Shown in pieces: positions 9,900 to 19,226 of a DNA stretch of 64,000 bases. The notes beneath the pieces are model-generated. The model ran no database searches. It was not told the origin of the DNA and was given only the letters and a program-made list of their open reading frames with translations. Made by a program: the position numbers and the translations under genes. Source of the stretch: Pseudomonas syringae KCTC 12500. GTDB taxonomy: Bacteria; Pseudomonadota; Gammaproteobacteria; Pseudomonadales; Pseudomonadaceae. Each line of letters opens with the position of its first letter. The first letter of the stretch is position 1. The DNA lies in contig NZ_AYTM02000002.1 in assembly GCF_000507185.2 (NCBI RefSeq), positions 1,573,501 to 1,637,500 of the forward strand, written 5' to 3'.

Positions 9900-10633
9900 T
9901 AGCCTTGCCACCTGTCGCCAGGGACGATAATCAACGAAAAATAGGGAGACGACGTCGGGTCGACCTGATCCAGCGGAACGATTTTCTGGTTGCTCATCGT
10001 GGCGCGCTCGACATACAGCGCACGCCCGGCCATCCCCAGTTCGATCAGCACTTCGCGGACCTTGTGGAAGTTGCGCCCCAGTTTCATGATCACCGCCGCG
10101 TCGGCATCGGCCAGCTTGCGTTTCAGGTCATCGTGGGACAGCACACCGGACAGCACCGACAGGCTCTGATTGCGATACACCAGCGGCGCGCCCAGCACCG
10201 AAGCACCGCCGAGCATCGAGCACACGCCCGGAATCACTTCAGCGTCGTAGTGCTCGGCCAGACGATCATGCAGGTACATGTAGGAGCCATAGAAAAACGG
10301 ATCGCCTTCGCAGATCACCGCCACATCGCGTCCGGCGTCCAGGTGCGCGGCAATGTGCCGGCTGGATTCGTCGTAGAAGTCGCTGATGAGCTTTTCGTAG
10401 GACAGTGTTGCCGGCAATGCCTCGGTGGTAACCGGGTAGACCAGCGGCATCAGGGTCTGAACGTCCTGCAGATGCGCTTCGATGATGCCGAATGCGTTGC
10501 CCTTTTTACCCTTGGCCACGAAATACGCCACCACCGGCGACTCGCGCAGCAGGCGCAGGGCCTTGACGGTGATCAGCTCCGGGTCGCCGGGGCCGACGCC
10601 CAGGCCAATCAATCGACCGCGTGCCTGCATCAT
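9899..10633 (-). CDS. cobI: Precorrin-2 C20-methyltransferase
   Basis: The 244-residue SAM-dependent methylase adds the C20 methyl to precorrin-2, giving precorrin-3A. It has the family glycine motif [20 protein letters not shown] at the N-terminus, [18 protein letters not shown] near residue 105, and [13 protein letters not shown], the usual substrate pocket. The start at 10633 overlaps the cobH stop as ATGA, so translation is probably coupled. A longer open frame extends upstream inside cobH but lacks family similarity. The stop overlaps the start of the CbiG-CobJ gene. Confidence 0.95.
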   Translation of the reverse strand: MMQARGRLIGLGVGPGDPELITVKALRLLRESPVVAYFVAKGKKGNAFGIIEAHLQDVQTLMPLVYPVTTEALPATLSYEKLISDFYDESSRHIAAHLDAGRDVAVICEGDPFFYGSYMYLHDRLAEHYDAEVIPGVCSMLGGASVLGAPLVYRNQSLSVLSGVLSHDDLKRKLADADAAVIMKLGRNFHKVREVLIELGMAGRALYVERATMSNQKIVPLDQVDPTSSPYFSLIIVPGDRWQG

Positions 10634-11256
10634 TCGATCTCCGTGGCCAGTGCGTTGACAGCGGCCACGGCCATGGCGCTGCCGCCACGACGGCCCTGCA
10701 TGATCACGAACGGCACGCCGCGGCTGTCGGCGGCGAGCATCGCCTTGGACTCGGCGGCGCCGACAAAACCGACCGGAAAACCGAGAATCAGCGCAGGCTT
10801 CGGCGCACCGGCATCGAGCATTTCCAACAGGTAGAACAGCGCGGTCGGCGCGTTGCCGATGACCACCACGCTGCCTTCCAGGTGCGGACGCCACAACTCG
10901 AGCGCCACCGCAGAACGCGTATTGCCCAGCTCCAGGGCCATTTCCCGTACGCCTTCATCATGCAAGGTGCAGATGATCGGGTTATCGGCGGGCAGACGGG
11001 TGCGGGTAATGCCTTCGGAGACCATCCGCGCATCGCACAGGATCGGCGCTCCGGCGGCCAGAGCGTTGCGCCCGGCAGCACCGGCACCCGGCGAGAAGCG
11101 CAGGTCTTCGATGACTTCGACCATCCCGCAGGCATGGATCACGCGCACGGCGAGTTTTTCCAGGTCGGCAGGGATCGTGTCAAGACGCGCTTCGGCGCGA
11201 ATGATCGAGAAAGAGTTGCGATATATCTCCTGACCATCGCGGATGTAATCAATCAT
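10630..11256 (-). CDS. cobH: Precorrin-8X methylmutase
   Basis: CobH moves the C11 methyl of precorrin-8X to C12, giving hydrogenobyrinate. The 208-residue product contains the conserved histidine (His41, in [11 protein letters not shown]) that family members use for the proton shift. Further conserved stretches are DARMVSEGI and [15 protein letters not shown], followed by a C-terminal [19 protein letters not shown] at 11256 lies eight bases inside the end of cobG. Its length is normal for the family. It belongs to the minus-strand cobGHIJ operon. Confidence 0.95.
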   Translation of the reverse strand: MIDYIRDGQEIYRNSFSIIRAEARLDTIPADLEKLAVRVIHACGMVEVIEDLRFSPGAGAAGRNALAAGAPILCDARMVSEGITRTRLPADNPIICTLHDEGVREMALELGNTRSAVALELWRPHLEGSVVVIGNAPTALFYLLEMLDAGAPKPALILGFPVGFVGAAESKAMLAADSRGVPFVIMQGRRGGSAMAVAAVNALATEIE

Positions 11257-12592
11257 GCATGTTGCTCCGTGAGCCGGCGTTCAACTGCGCACCGACTGCT
11301 TTAATAGTAAGGTTGCGCGCGCGCAGCACGCCGAAACCGGCATGCGCTGTATCGCGAAAATAAAGATCGTAACGGCCCGGCGCGACAGCCAGCAAGGTTA
11401 CTGGCGCTACGTGGGCGGCGGCGCAGGAACGCGTGCAGCCGCTCAAGTGAACAGCCTGGCCGGTAGCCAGCACGGCAGCCAGTTGCAGGGCGTCGGCCTT
11501 GGTGTCGGCCAGCCCCTTGGCGCACCCGGCAGAACCGGTACAGGCGAGCATCTGCGCCAGCGGTTGCTCGGCCGCCCCGAGGAAACCCGATGCCTGCAAC
11601 GCGCCCAGCACCGCCGTCGCGCGCTCGACCGGCACGTTGGGCAATAACAGGCTTTGCCAGGGGGTCAGACGCAGAGTGCCATCGCCCTGATCCGCCGCCA
11701 GTTGCGCCACGCTGGAAAGCATCGCCGCATCGAGACGCCCCAACGGTACTGCAGCGCCCACCGCAACCTGGTCAGGCTGGGCCTGTGGATAAACACCGAT
11801 ATGCCGAGTGCCCTGAATGGCCGGACGCTGCCAATCGGCGATCGCCTTATCGGTGCGCACTGTGCAGCCGGACCGAGTCGACAGCTCGCGCAGCAGATCG
11901 GCGGTCGATACCTCGGCCAGCAGGTGCCGCATCCGGGTGTGCTCGGGGCGGGCCAGGTCGAGAAACAGCTCCAGCAGTGCGACAACCAGCGTCTTCCCCT
12001 CGGCCACAGGAACAGCGGCCAGCGGTCGATCACGGGCCGGACAGCCGGCCAACCCGAACGCCAGCAACACTTCGTCATCGAATTTCAGCGCCGACAGCCA
12101 CACGTCGTGCGGGTGTTCGAGCATGACCAGCGCTTCGCCAGCGTCCAGCGACAGGGCGAACTTGGGGGACAGCTCATGAAAACGCGGGTGATGTTCCAGC
12201 GCGTCGAGAATCTGCGCCGCCAGCGGCCGGGCATCGAAGAGCATCTGCGGGTCCAGCCCGGCCGTCGGGCTAAGCATCAGGTTGCGCACATCGTCGCTGG
12301 CCGGGTTGGCGGGGCCGAGCCCTGCCGCCATCAAGGCACTGATCAACCCGTCATGATCAGCACCAATGCCGCGAATCTGCAGGTTGGCGCGGTTGGTGGC
12401 TTCAATAACGCCGTGTGCATAGGTGCGTGCGGCCTCGGCAACGGCCATGGCCTGCGCACTGGTGATCACCCCGCCCGCCAGCTTGATCCGGCAGATCCCG
12501 CCGTCCAGTGCCGGGACGATACGCAGCAACCCCGGACAGGCCGAGGGGCGTAGCGTTGCAGAGGATGTGCGAGCGGACTGCTGCTCGTTCAA
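11249..12592 (-). CDS. cobG: Precorrin-3B synthase (CobG)
   Basis: CobG is the oxygen-dependent monooxygenase that hydroxylates precorrin-3A and forms the lactone of precorrin-3B, the hallmark of the aerobic corrin pathway. The 447-residue protein has the two sulphite/nitrite reductase ferredoxin-like halves of the family. It carries four cysteines suited to a [4Fe-4S] cluster: Cys351, Cys357, Cys386 and Cys390 (CTGSAGC then CTRSC). It is the first gene of the operon and diverges from cobL across 135 bases. No cobalamin riboswitch is visible in front of it. Confidence 0.92.
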   Translation of the reverse strand: MNEQQSARTSSATLRPSACPGLLRIVPALDGGICRIKLAGGVITSAQAMAVAEAARTYAHGVIEATNRANLQIRGIGADHDGLISALMAAGLGPANPASDDVRNLMLSPTAGLDPQMLFDARPLAAQILDALEHHPRFHELSPKFALSLDAGEALVMLEHPHDVWLSALKFDDEVLLAFGLAGCPARDRPLAAVPVAEGKTLVVALLELFLDLARPEHTRMRHLLAEVSTADLLRELSTRSGCTVRTDKAIADWQRPAIQGTRHIGVYPQAQPDQVAVGAAVPLGRLDAAMLSSVAQLAADQGDGTLRLTPWQSLLLPNVPVERATAVLGALQASGFLGAAEQPLAQMLACTGSAGCAKGLADTKADALQLAAVLATGQAVHLSGCTRSCAAAHVAPVTLLAVAPGRYDLYFRDTAHAGFGVLRARNLTIKAVGAQLNAGSRSNMHD

Positions 12593-12664
12593 TGGGTCAC
12601 CCGATGTGAACTGGCTGGAAACGGACGTTGATTAGAGCACTTGTACCCCGTCGGGCGCGGTATT

Positions 12665-12687
12665 ATGCCTGCTTTGTCCGCAGGCAT
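12665..12687. promoter_or_regulatory. Inverted repeat in the cobG-cobL divergent promoter region
   Basis: ATGCCTGC and GCAGGCAT form an eight-base-pair perfect inverted repeat with a seven-base spacer, almost midway between the divergent cobG and cobL starts. It could be an operator or a 5-prime leader hairpin of the cobL transcript. No regulator is identified. Confidence 0.25.
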
Positions 12688-12727
12688 GAAAAGGCGCTCT
12701 GTCGGAAGTTCGGATTGAGGTAGGTAC

Positions 12728-13930
12728 ATGTCACCGTGGCTGACAGTCGTGGGAATCGGAGAAGACGGTTACAAAGGGCTCGGCAAGAACGCCAGACACG
12801 CTCTGCTGCACGCTGATCAGGTGTTCGGCGGCCCGCGCCAGCTGGCGTTGCTGCCACCGTGCATTCGCGCCGAGCGACGTGCGTGGCCGAGTCCTTTCTC
12901 GTTGAACCCTGTGCTCGAGCAGCGGGGTGCCGAGATCTGCGTACTGGCCAGTGGCGACCCGATGATGTTCGGCGTCGGCGCCAGTCTTGCACGCGTGGTC
13001 AGCATTGATGAAATGCGCATCCTGCCCGCGCCCTCCTCTTACTCTCTGGCAGCAGCCCGCCTAGGCTGGCCGCTGCAGGACGTCGTCACCCTGTCAGTGG
13101 TTGCACGGCCAGTAGCGGCGCTGAACGCACACTTCCACCATGGCATGCGTCTGCTGGTGTTGAGCAACGACGGCAGCAGCCCCGCCGTGATTGCCGGCTT
13201 GTTGCGCGAGCGCGGCTTTGGTCCAAGCCGCATGACCGTCCTGGAGCATCTGGGTGGCGAAGCCGAGCGACGCGTCGAAGGGCTGGCCAGCGAGTGGGGC
13301 AACCCCGAGATCGCTGCGCTGAACCTGGTTGCCATCGATTGTCGCGCCGACGCCAGCGCCATCCGTCTGAGCCCCATTTCAGGTCTGCCGGACAGCGCCT
13401 TCGAACATGACGGCCAGCTCACCAAGCGCGACGTACGCGCCATAACCCTCGCCCGCCTTGCGCCACTACCGGGCGAACTGTTGTGGGATGTCGGCGCGGG
13501 CTGCGGCTCCATCGGCATCGAATGGATGCGCGCGCACCCGACCTGCCGGGCGATGGCCATCGAAGCCGATGAAGGCCGCCAGCAACTGATCGAATTCAAC
13601 CGCGACGCACTCGGCGTGCCTGGCCTGCAAGTGGTGCGGGGCAGCGCGCCTCAGGCATTGAGTGGTCTGGAACGCCCGGATGCGATTTTCATCGGCGGTG
13701 GCGTGACGCGTATCGGCGTACTGGAGACCTGCTGGGAACAGCTGCGCCCGGGCGGCCGACTGGTCGCCAATGCGGTCACCCTGCAAAGCGAAACCGCCTT
13801 GATGGCTTGGCGCGAACGGCATGGCGGCGAGCTGACCCGTATCCACGTCGCCCACGCGCAGCCCCTCGGTGAATTCGACACGTGGCGTCAGGCGTTGCCG
13901 ATCACCCTGCTGGACGTAGTCAAACCCTGA
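12728..13930 (+). CDS. cobL: Precorrin-6Y C5,15-methyltransferase (decarboxylating), CbiE-CbiT type
   Basis: CobL methylates C5 and C15 of precorrin-6Y and decarboxylates the C12 acetate side chain. The 400-residue product has an N-terminal tetrapyrrole methylase (CbiE part; [15 protein letters not shown], then [17 protein letters not shown]). Its C-terminal CbiT part is a Rossmann methyltransferase with [18 protein letters not shown] near residue 250. ATG at 12728 follows GAGGTAGG. The stop TGA overlaps the ATG of cbiD. It is the first gene of cobL-cbiD-cobK, divergent from cobGHIJ. Confidence 0.95.
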   Translation: MSPWLTVVGIGEDGYKGLGKNARHALLHADQVFGGPRQLALLPPCIRAERRAWPSPFSLNPVLEQRGAEICVLASGDPMMFGVGASLARVVSIDEMRILPAPSSYSLAAARLGWPLQDVVTLSVVARPVAALNAHFHHGMRLLVLSNDGSSPAVIAGLLRERGFGPSRMTVLEHLGGEAERRVEGLASEWGNPEIAALNLVAIDCRADASAIRLSPISGLPDSAFEHDGQLTKRDVRAITLARLAPLPGELLWDVGAGCGSIGIEWMRAHPTCRAMAIEADEGRQQLIEFNRDALGVPGLQVVRGSAPQALSGLERPDAIFIGGGVTRIGVLETCWEQLRPGGRLVANAVTLQSETALMAWRERHGGELTRIHVAHAQPLGEFDTWRQALPITLLDVVKP

Positions 13931-15042
13931 TGCGCGAAGAAACCGCCGAACAGCCTGCGCCACTGCGCAGTGGCCTGACCACTGGCAGCTGTGCGACCGC
14001 AACCAGCCTGGCGGCGGCGCGACTGTTGCTCTGCGGGCAGGTCAGCGACGCGGTGGGTATCGTCCTGCCAAAGGGCAAACAGGTGCAGATGCGCCTGGAA
14101 TTCTGCCGGCTTGTGGATAACTTCGCGGAAGCCGCAACCCTCAAGGATGCCGGCGATGATCCGGATGTCACCCACGGCGCGCTGGTGTTTGCCCGTGTCA
14201 GGCTGCAAACAGCAGCGGGCGTGCGCTTCGTTGCAGGTGCAGGTGTCGGCACCGTGACCCGCCCCGGGCTGGTGCTGGCAGTCGGTGAGCCGGCCATCAA
14301 CCCGGTGCCTCGGCGCATGATGACCGAGCACTTGCTGCAACTGGCCGAAGAACAAGGCTACAGCGGCGGATTCGAGGTCACGATCGGCGTCGAGGGCGGC
14401 GAGGCGCTGGCGCTCAAGACCATGAACCCGCGCCTTGGCATTCTCGGCGGACTGTCGATTCTCGGCACCAGCGGGATCGTCCGGCCGTTCTCCTGCGCAG
14501 CCTATATCGCCTCGATCCATCAGGGCATCGACGTCGCCACCACCAACGGCTATCGGCATATCGCCGCCTGCACTGGCAATGCCAGCGAAGACACCATGCG
14601 CCGCGTCTACAAAATTCCGGACATCGCCCTGATCGAGATGGGCGACTTCGCCGGTGCGGTGCTCAAGCACTTGCGCAAGGTGCCTGTGGATAAGTTGAGC
14701 GTGTGCGGCGGCTTCGGCAAGATCAGCAAGCTGGCCGCCGGACATATGGACCTGCACAGCCGCCATTCCAGCATCGACCTGCCACAGCTGGCGCAATGGG
14801 CTAAGGATGTTGGCGCGGATGCAGGCCTGCAACAGCAGATCCTTGCAGCCAACACCAGTCAGCAAGCGCTGGCGATAAGCGCCGCGGCGGGTGTGCCACT
14901 GGGTGACGAAGTGTGTCGCCATGCGCTGAATTTTGCGCGCAGCATCGTGCCTGCGAGCGTTCAGGTGGAGGTTTTCGCAATTGATCGTCAGGGCGGGCTG
15001 GTGGGTCAGGCTGGCGTTCACTCACAGAGAGAGGCGACATGA
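13930..15042 (+). CDS. cbiD: Cobalt-precorrin-5B C1-methyltransferase (CbiD)
   Basis: CbiD methylates C1 of the corrin ring after CbiG has opened the lactone. The 370-residue product has the N-terminal family signature [19 protein letters not shown] and the later [20 protein letters not shown] and [20 protein letters not shown] motifs. The chosen start is ATG at 13930, overlapping the cobL stop as TGATG; an upstream in-frame start at 13882 lies inside cobL and adds no family sequence. CbiD is better known from the anaerobic pathway. Here it occurs with aerobic CobG and a CbiG domain, so it probably stands in for CobF. Confidence 0.94.
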   Translation: MREETAEQPAPLRSGLTTGSCATATSLAAARLLLCGQVSDAVGIVLPKGKQVQMRLEFCRLVDNFAEAATLKDAGDDPDVTHGALVFARVRLQTAAGVRFVAGAGVGTVTRPGLVLAVGEPAINPVPRRMMTEHLLQLAEEQGYSGGFEVTIGVEGGEALALKTMNPRLGILGGLSILGTSGIVRPFSCAAYIASIHQGIDVATTNGYRHIAACTGNASEDTMRRVYKIPDIALIEMGDFAGAVLKHLRKVPVDKLSVCGGFGKISKLAAGHMDLHSRHSSIDLPQLAQWAKDVGADAGLQQQILAANTSQQALAISAAAGVPLGDEVCRHALNFARSIVPASVQVEVFAIDRQGGLVGQAGVHSQREAT

Positions 15043-15758
15043 AACGCATACTGCTGCTGGGCGGTATTACCGAGGCTCTGGCCATTGCGCGAAGGCTTGG
15101 GCCTGAGCACATCTACAGCCTGGCGGGCGTGGGCCGGGTGCCGTCTGATTTGGCCTGCCAAATGAAGGTCGGCGGTTATGGCGGCGCCGAGGGCATGACG
15201 CGGTACATGGGCGAACAGGGCGTCGACTTGCTGCTGGACGCCACCCATCCCTACGCCGCGCAGATCAGCCACAACGCAGCGCGTGCGTCCAAACTGGCTG
15301 GCATTCCCTGCTGGGCCTTGCGCCGCACCGCGTGGCAGGCAGGTCCGGGAGATGACTGGCGCGAAGTGGCTGACTGGTCAGAACTGGCCACTGCCCTGCT
15401 TCCTTTCAAGCGCCCGCTGTTCACGCTGGGTCGCGAGCCCTTGCAGCACTTGCACGAAATACCGCCGCACCAGTTCTGGACACTCCGGGCACTGGACGAC
15501 TACCCCGGCAACGAACGCTGCGAAGTGATCGGCGCACGCGGCCCATTCATGCTGGAAGACGAACGCCAGTTGTTCGAACAGCGCCGCATCGACGTACTGA
15601 TCAGCAAAAACAGCGGCAGCAGCTCCACCGAACCCAAACTCGACGTCGCCCGCGAACACGGCCTGCCCGTCCTGATCCTCAAACGCCCACAGTTGCCTGA
15701 CGTCGACCGGCTGTTCTGGGGTGTGGATGAGGTGCTGGAGGCCTTGGGGTTGGATTAA
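15039..15758 (+). CDS. cobK: Precorrin-6A reductase (CobK/CbiJ)
   Basis: CobK reduces precorrin-6A to precorrin-6B (dihydro-precorrin-6) with NADPH. The 239-residue protein begins [17 protein letters not shown]. It has [23 protein letters not shown] near residue 68 and [30 protein letters not shown] at the C-terminal end, all characteristic of the family. ATG at 15039 overlaps the cbiD stop as ATGA. It is the last gene of the plus-strand operon and is followed within about 40 bases by the REP array. Confidence 0.94.
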   Translation: MKRILLLGGITEALAIARRLGPEHIYSLAGVGRVPSDLACQMKVGGYGGAEGMTRYMGEQGVDLLLDATHPYAAQISHNAARASKLAGIPCWALRRTAWQAGPGDDWREVADWSELATALLPFKRPLFTLGREPLQHLHEIPPHQFWTLRALDDYPGNERCEVIGARGPFMLEDERQLFEQRRIDVLISKNSGSSSTEPKLDVAREHGLPVLILKRPQLPDVDRLFWGVDEVLEALGLD

Positions 15759-15794
15759 TGAGCGGTCTTTAGTCCTCACTGATACCCCTGAAAA

Positions 15795-17812
15795 CACCTC
15801 GGACCTGTGGGAGTGAGCTTGCTCACGCATAGACCGGTGCAGCCGCTGAAAATCTGTTGATCCGTTAATACGCCTTCGCGAGCAAGCTCGCTCCCACAAG
15901 GTCAGCGGTGCTGCAGAATATCCACATGGCTCGAAAGACCCCGAGCCTTTGGAAATAAGCCACATAGCTTGAAAACACCTCGGACCTGCGGGAGTGAGCT
16001 TGCTCACTAAGAGGCCAGTGCAGTCGCTAAAAATCTGTTGATCCGTTAATGCGCCTTCGCAAGCAAGCTCACTCCCACAAGGTCTGCGATGCTGCAGAAT
16101 ATCCACATGGCTCGAAATACCCCCGAGCCTGCGGAAATAAGCCCCATAGCTTGAAAAGCCCTCGGACCTGTGGGAGTGAGCTTGCTCACGAAGAGGCCGG
16201 TGCAGCCGCTGAAAATCTGTTGATCCGTTAATACGCCTTCGCGAGCAAGCTCCCATAAGGTCAGCGGTGCTGCAGAATATCCACATGGTTCGAAATACCC
16301 CGAGCCTGCGGAAATAAGCCACATAGCTTGAAAACACCTCGGACCTGTGGGAGTGAGCTTGCTCACGAAGAGGCCAGTGCAGTCGCTAAAAATCTGTTGA
16401 TCCGTTAATGCGCCTTCGCAAGCAAGCTAGCTCCCACAAGATCAGCGGTGCTGCAGAATATCCACATGGCTCGAAATACCCCGAGCCTTTGGAAATAAGC
16501 CACATAGCTTGAAAACACCTCGGACCTATGGGAGTGAGCTTGCTCACGAAGAGGCCGGTGCAGCCGCTGAAAATCTGTTGATCCGTTAATACGCCTTCGC
16601 GAGCAAGCTCCCACAAGATCAGCGGTGCTGCGGAATATCCACATGGCTCGAAATACCCCGAGCCTGCGGAAATAAGCCACATAGCTTGAAAACACCTCGG
16701 ACCTGTGGGAGTGAGCTTGCTCACGAAGAGGCCGGTGCAGCCGCTGAAAATCTGTTGATCCGTTAATACGCCTTCGCAAGCAAGCTAGCTCCCACAAGAT
16801 CAGCGGTGCTGCAGAATATCCACATGGCTCGAAATACCCCGAGCCTGCGGAAATAAGCCACATAGCTTGAAAACACCTCGGACCTGTGGGAGTGAGCTTG
16901 CTCACGAAGAGGCCGGTGCAGCCGCTGAAAATCTGTTGATCCGTTAATGCGCCTTCGCGAGCAAGCTCACTCCCACAAGGTCAGCGGTGCTGCAGAATAT
17001 CCACATGGCTCGAAATACCCCCGAGCCTTTGGAAATAAGCCACATAGCTTGAAAACACCTCGGACCTGTGGGAGTGAGCTTGCTCACGCATAGACCGGTG
17101 CAGCCGCTGAAAATCTGTTGATCCGTTAATACGCCTTCGCAAGCAAGCTAGCTCCCACAAGATCAGCGGTGCTGCAGAATATCCACATGGCTCGAAATAC
17201 CACGAGCCTGCGGAAATAAGCCACATAGCTTGAAAACACCTCGGACCTGTGGGAGTGAGCTTGCTCACGAAGAGGCCGGTGCAGCCGCTGAAAATCTGTT
17301 GATCCGTTAATACGCCTTCGCGAGCAAGCTCGCTCCCACAAGGTCAGCGGTGCTGCAGAATATCCACATGGCTCGAAAGACCCCGAGCCTTTGGAAATAA
17401 GCCACATAGCTTGAAAACACCTCGGACCTGTGGGAGTGAGCTTGCTCACGAAGAGGCCAGTGCAGTCGCTAAAAATCTGTTGATCCGTTAATGCGCCTTC
17501 GCAAGCAAGCTCACTCCCACAAGGTCAGCGGTGCTGCAGAATATCCACATGGCTCGAAAGACCCCGAGCCTTTGGAAATAAGCCACATAGCTTGAAAACA
17601 CCTCGGACCTGTGGGAGTGAGCTTGCTCACGAAGAGGCCGGTGCAGCCGCTGAAAATCTGTTGATCCGTTAATGCGCCTTCGCAAGCAAGCTCAGCGGTG
17701 CTGCAGAATATCCACATGGCTCGAAATACCCCGAGCCTTCGGAAATAAGCCACATAGCTTGAAAACACCTCGGACCTGTGGGAGTGAGCTTGCTCACGCA
17801 GAGGCCGGTTTT
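15795..17812. repeat. Twelve-unit tandem REP/BIME array, period about 181 bp
   Basis: Twelve near-identical units start at 15801, 15982, 16164, 16341, 16522, 16699, 16880, 17062, 17243, 17424, 17605 and 17772 (position of GGACCTG). Spacing is 177-182 bases, except for a shorter step of 167 before the last. Each complete unit has a forward REP (GTGGGAGTGAGCTTGCTCAC), a linker with ATCTGTTGATCCGTTAAT, a reverse REP ending CTCCCAC, and a constant spacer with GCTGCAGAATATCCACATGG. The last unit is only the forward REP and it touches the RAYT gene. Units 3, 5 and 11 have shortened reverse REPs. Open frames across the array are by-products of the repeat. Confidence 0.97.
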
Positions 17813-18271
17813 TCACAGCCAAATTGCGTCCCATAAGGGATAATCGCGCACGCTTTTGACCAGGTTGGCTCGAACAGGATTGGCAACGATATAACGGGCA
17901 AAATCCAAAAGGCTTTCTTCAGTGCGGATGCTGACGTCGTGGAACCCGCTTTGCCAAAAAGGTCCACTGCAGCCTCTGGCTCTGTTTATGGCGTTCGCGC
18001 TTTTCGATTTAACGCGCTGTACAACGCTGGATAATGAGTGACTATTCAACTGCAGCAGCCAGTGAATGTGGTCGGGCATTACCACCCAGGCTAATGACTC
18101 GGCCAGTTGCTGCTCTTGAACCTGTCGAAGTTCATCAACCAGCAGACGACCCATGCGCCAATCGGAAAAAACAGGATTTCTCTGAAATGTTTTTGCGGTG
18201 ACTAAATACATTTGGCCCTTACCGGAGAATCGCCCCAAGCGCAAACGATGTGACTGTGCCCTTTCATTCAT
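17813..18271 (-). CDS. rayT: REP-associated tyrosine transposase (RAYT, Y1-Tnp-like)
   Basis: RAYT proteins are single-domain HUH-type nucleases that recognise REP hairpins and are thought to spread them. The product of about 152 residues starts RLRLGRFSGKGQMYLVTAKT. It has the metal-binding motif MPDHIHWLLQL, and ends with GPFWQSGFHDVSIRTEESLLDFARYIVANPVRANLV, which carries the family W..GFHD and the probable catalytic Tyr. ATG at 18271 is chosen; ATG at 18277 and GTG at 18280 are alternatives. The 12-unit REP array abuts its 3-prime end, while no REP is seen on its 5-prime side. The gene appears intact. Confidence 0.92.
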   Translation of the reverse strand: MNERAQSHRLRLGRFSGKGQMYLVTAKTFQRNPVFSDWRMGRLLVDELRQVQEQQLAESLAWVVMPDHIHWLLQLNSHSLSSVVQRVKSKSANAINRARGCSGPFWQSGFHDVSIRTEESLLDFARYIVANPVRANLVKSVRDYPLWDAIWL

Positions 18272-18413
18272 CCTCATCACCCAATGGCTGCATGCCGGGG
18301 AACGACTGTACGAAACGGGCTCACTCAGCAGCGCTCAAAGGTTTGCCCAAGTGTTTCGGATGTCCAATTGAGCTACCTTTCACTCCTTCATCGAATCCCC
18401 GGAGAATCTCCCC

Positions 18414-18875
18414 ATGCTCAAAAAAGCATTGCTGCTGGCCGCACTGCTGCTGCCAGCCTGTGTCGTCCATGCCCATGAGTACAAGGCCGGGTCATTGCTG
18501 ATTGGCCATCCATGGTCAATGGAGCTACCGCCCAACGCACCGACGGTGGCGGCATATTTCACCCTCGAGAACAAAGGTGACAGCGTTGACCGCCTGATTA
18601 GCGTCGACACGCCCATCGCCGGGCAGGCGCAATTGCATGAGCATGTACATGCCGACGGGCTGATGAAAATGCAGCACGTTCAAGCGGTCGACATACCGGC
18701 TGGCGCGAAGGTGGCTTTCGCCCCGATGGCCTGGCACGTGATGTTGCTGGACATCAAGGACCGTTCCAAGCTGGTCGTCGGCCAGCGCTTTCCAATGACT
18801 CTGCATTTCGAAAAGGCGGGGGATGTCGAGGTGCAGGTCGTGGTACAAAAACAGGCTCCGGAACATCAGCACTGA
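18414..18875 (+). CDS. pcuC: Periplasmic copper chaperone PCu(A)C
   Basis: PCu(A)C proteins carry Cu(I) in the periplasm, mainly for assembly of the CuA site of cytochrome oxidase. The 153-residue protein has a cleavable signal peptide (MLKKALLLAALLLPACVVHA). The family metal-binding pattern follows: LHEHVHADGLMKM near residue 68, then AWHVMLLDI near 107. A short His-containing tail (QAPEHQH) could add a metal site. No SCO or copper transporter gene lies beside it; it stands alone between the RAYT gene and the toxin-like gene. Confidence 0.88.
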   Translation: MLKKALLLAALLLPACVVHAHEYKAGSLLIGHPWSMELPPNAPTVAAYFTLENKGDSVDRLISVDTPIAGQAQLHEHVHADGLMKMQHVQAVDIPAGAKVAFAPMAWHVMLLDIKDRSKLVVGQRFPMTLHFEKAGDVEVQVVVQKQAPEHQH

Positions 18876-19031
18876 GTAGTTTTCACGGGCAGGGCCAAGA
18901 GCTGATGTCTTCAGCGATACTGTCGCGGCGACACTCCTGGCACCCAGGACCGATGCTGATTCTCCGGGCGCTTGATCGAATAGTGCTTTCGCGCTTTGCC
19001 AAAACAGCGGCAACAGCTTAGATTGCTCACT

Positions 19032-19097
19032 GCGGGGCCTGAAACCACTGAGTGGCGTTGTGATGAATTCCTCCTCATACCCGGTTTCAGGCCCCGC
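19032..19097. other. 15-bp perfect inverted repeat in the pcuC downstream gap
   Basis: GCGGGGCCTGAAACC (19032-19046) and GGTTTCAGGCCCCGC (19083-19097) are perfect inverse complements around a 36-base loop. This lies in the 351-base gap between pcuC and the toxin-like gene. No T-run follows. It may be a terminator relic, or a small mobile repeat. The rest of the gap shows no gene that I can support. Confidence 0.55.
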
Positions 19098-19226
19098 CCT
19101 CACCTCAATCTTGCGCGTTCCCGAGACTTCCTACCGATCAGACAGCCGATGCTGCAGTCCCCTGACTGCGCAGGCCGATACCCGCGTGCCTTCAAGCCTG
19201 ACTATATGAAATGAACCGCCCGGCAT

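Noticed and set aside
12593-12727. A possible cobalamin riboswitch between cobG and cobL
   Set aside because: No B12-box-like sequence was found and the gap is shorter than a full riboswitch. Only one small inverted repeat is present.
15795-17812. A CRISPR array
   Set aside because: The repeats are about 181 bp, mostly identical throughout, with REP hairpins and no unique spacers. No cas gene is present.
15378-17834. A chain of minus-strand open frames of 65-319 residues with repeated MSKLTPTGPRCFQAMWL and HRPLREQAHSHRSE peptides
   Set aside because: They are translations of the REP array. The peptides repeat with the DNA unit and have no independent start signals.
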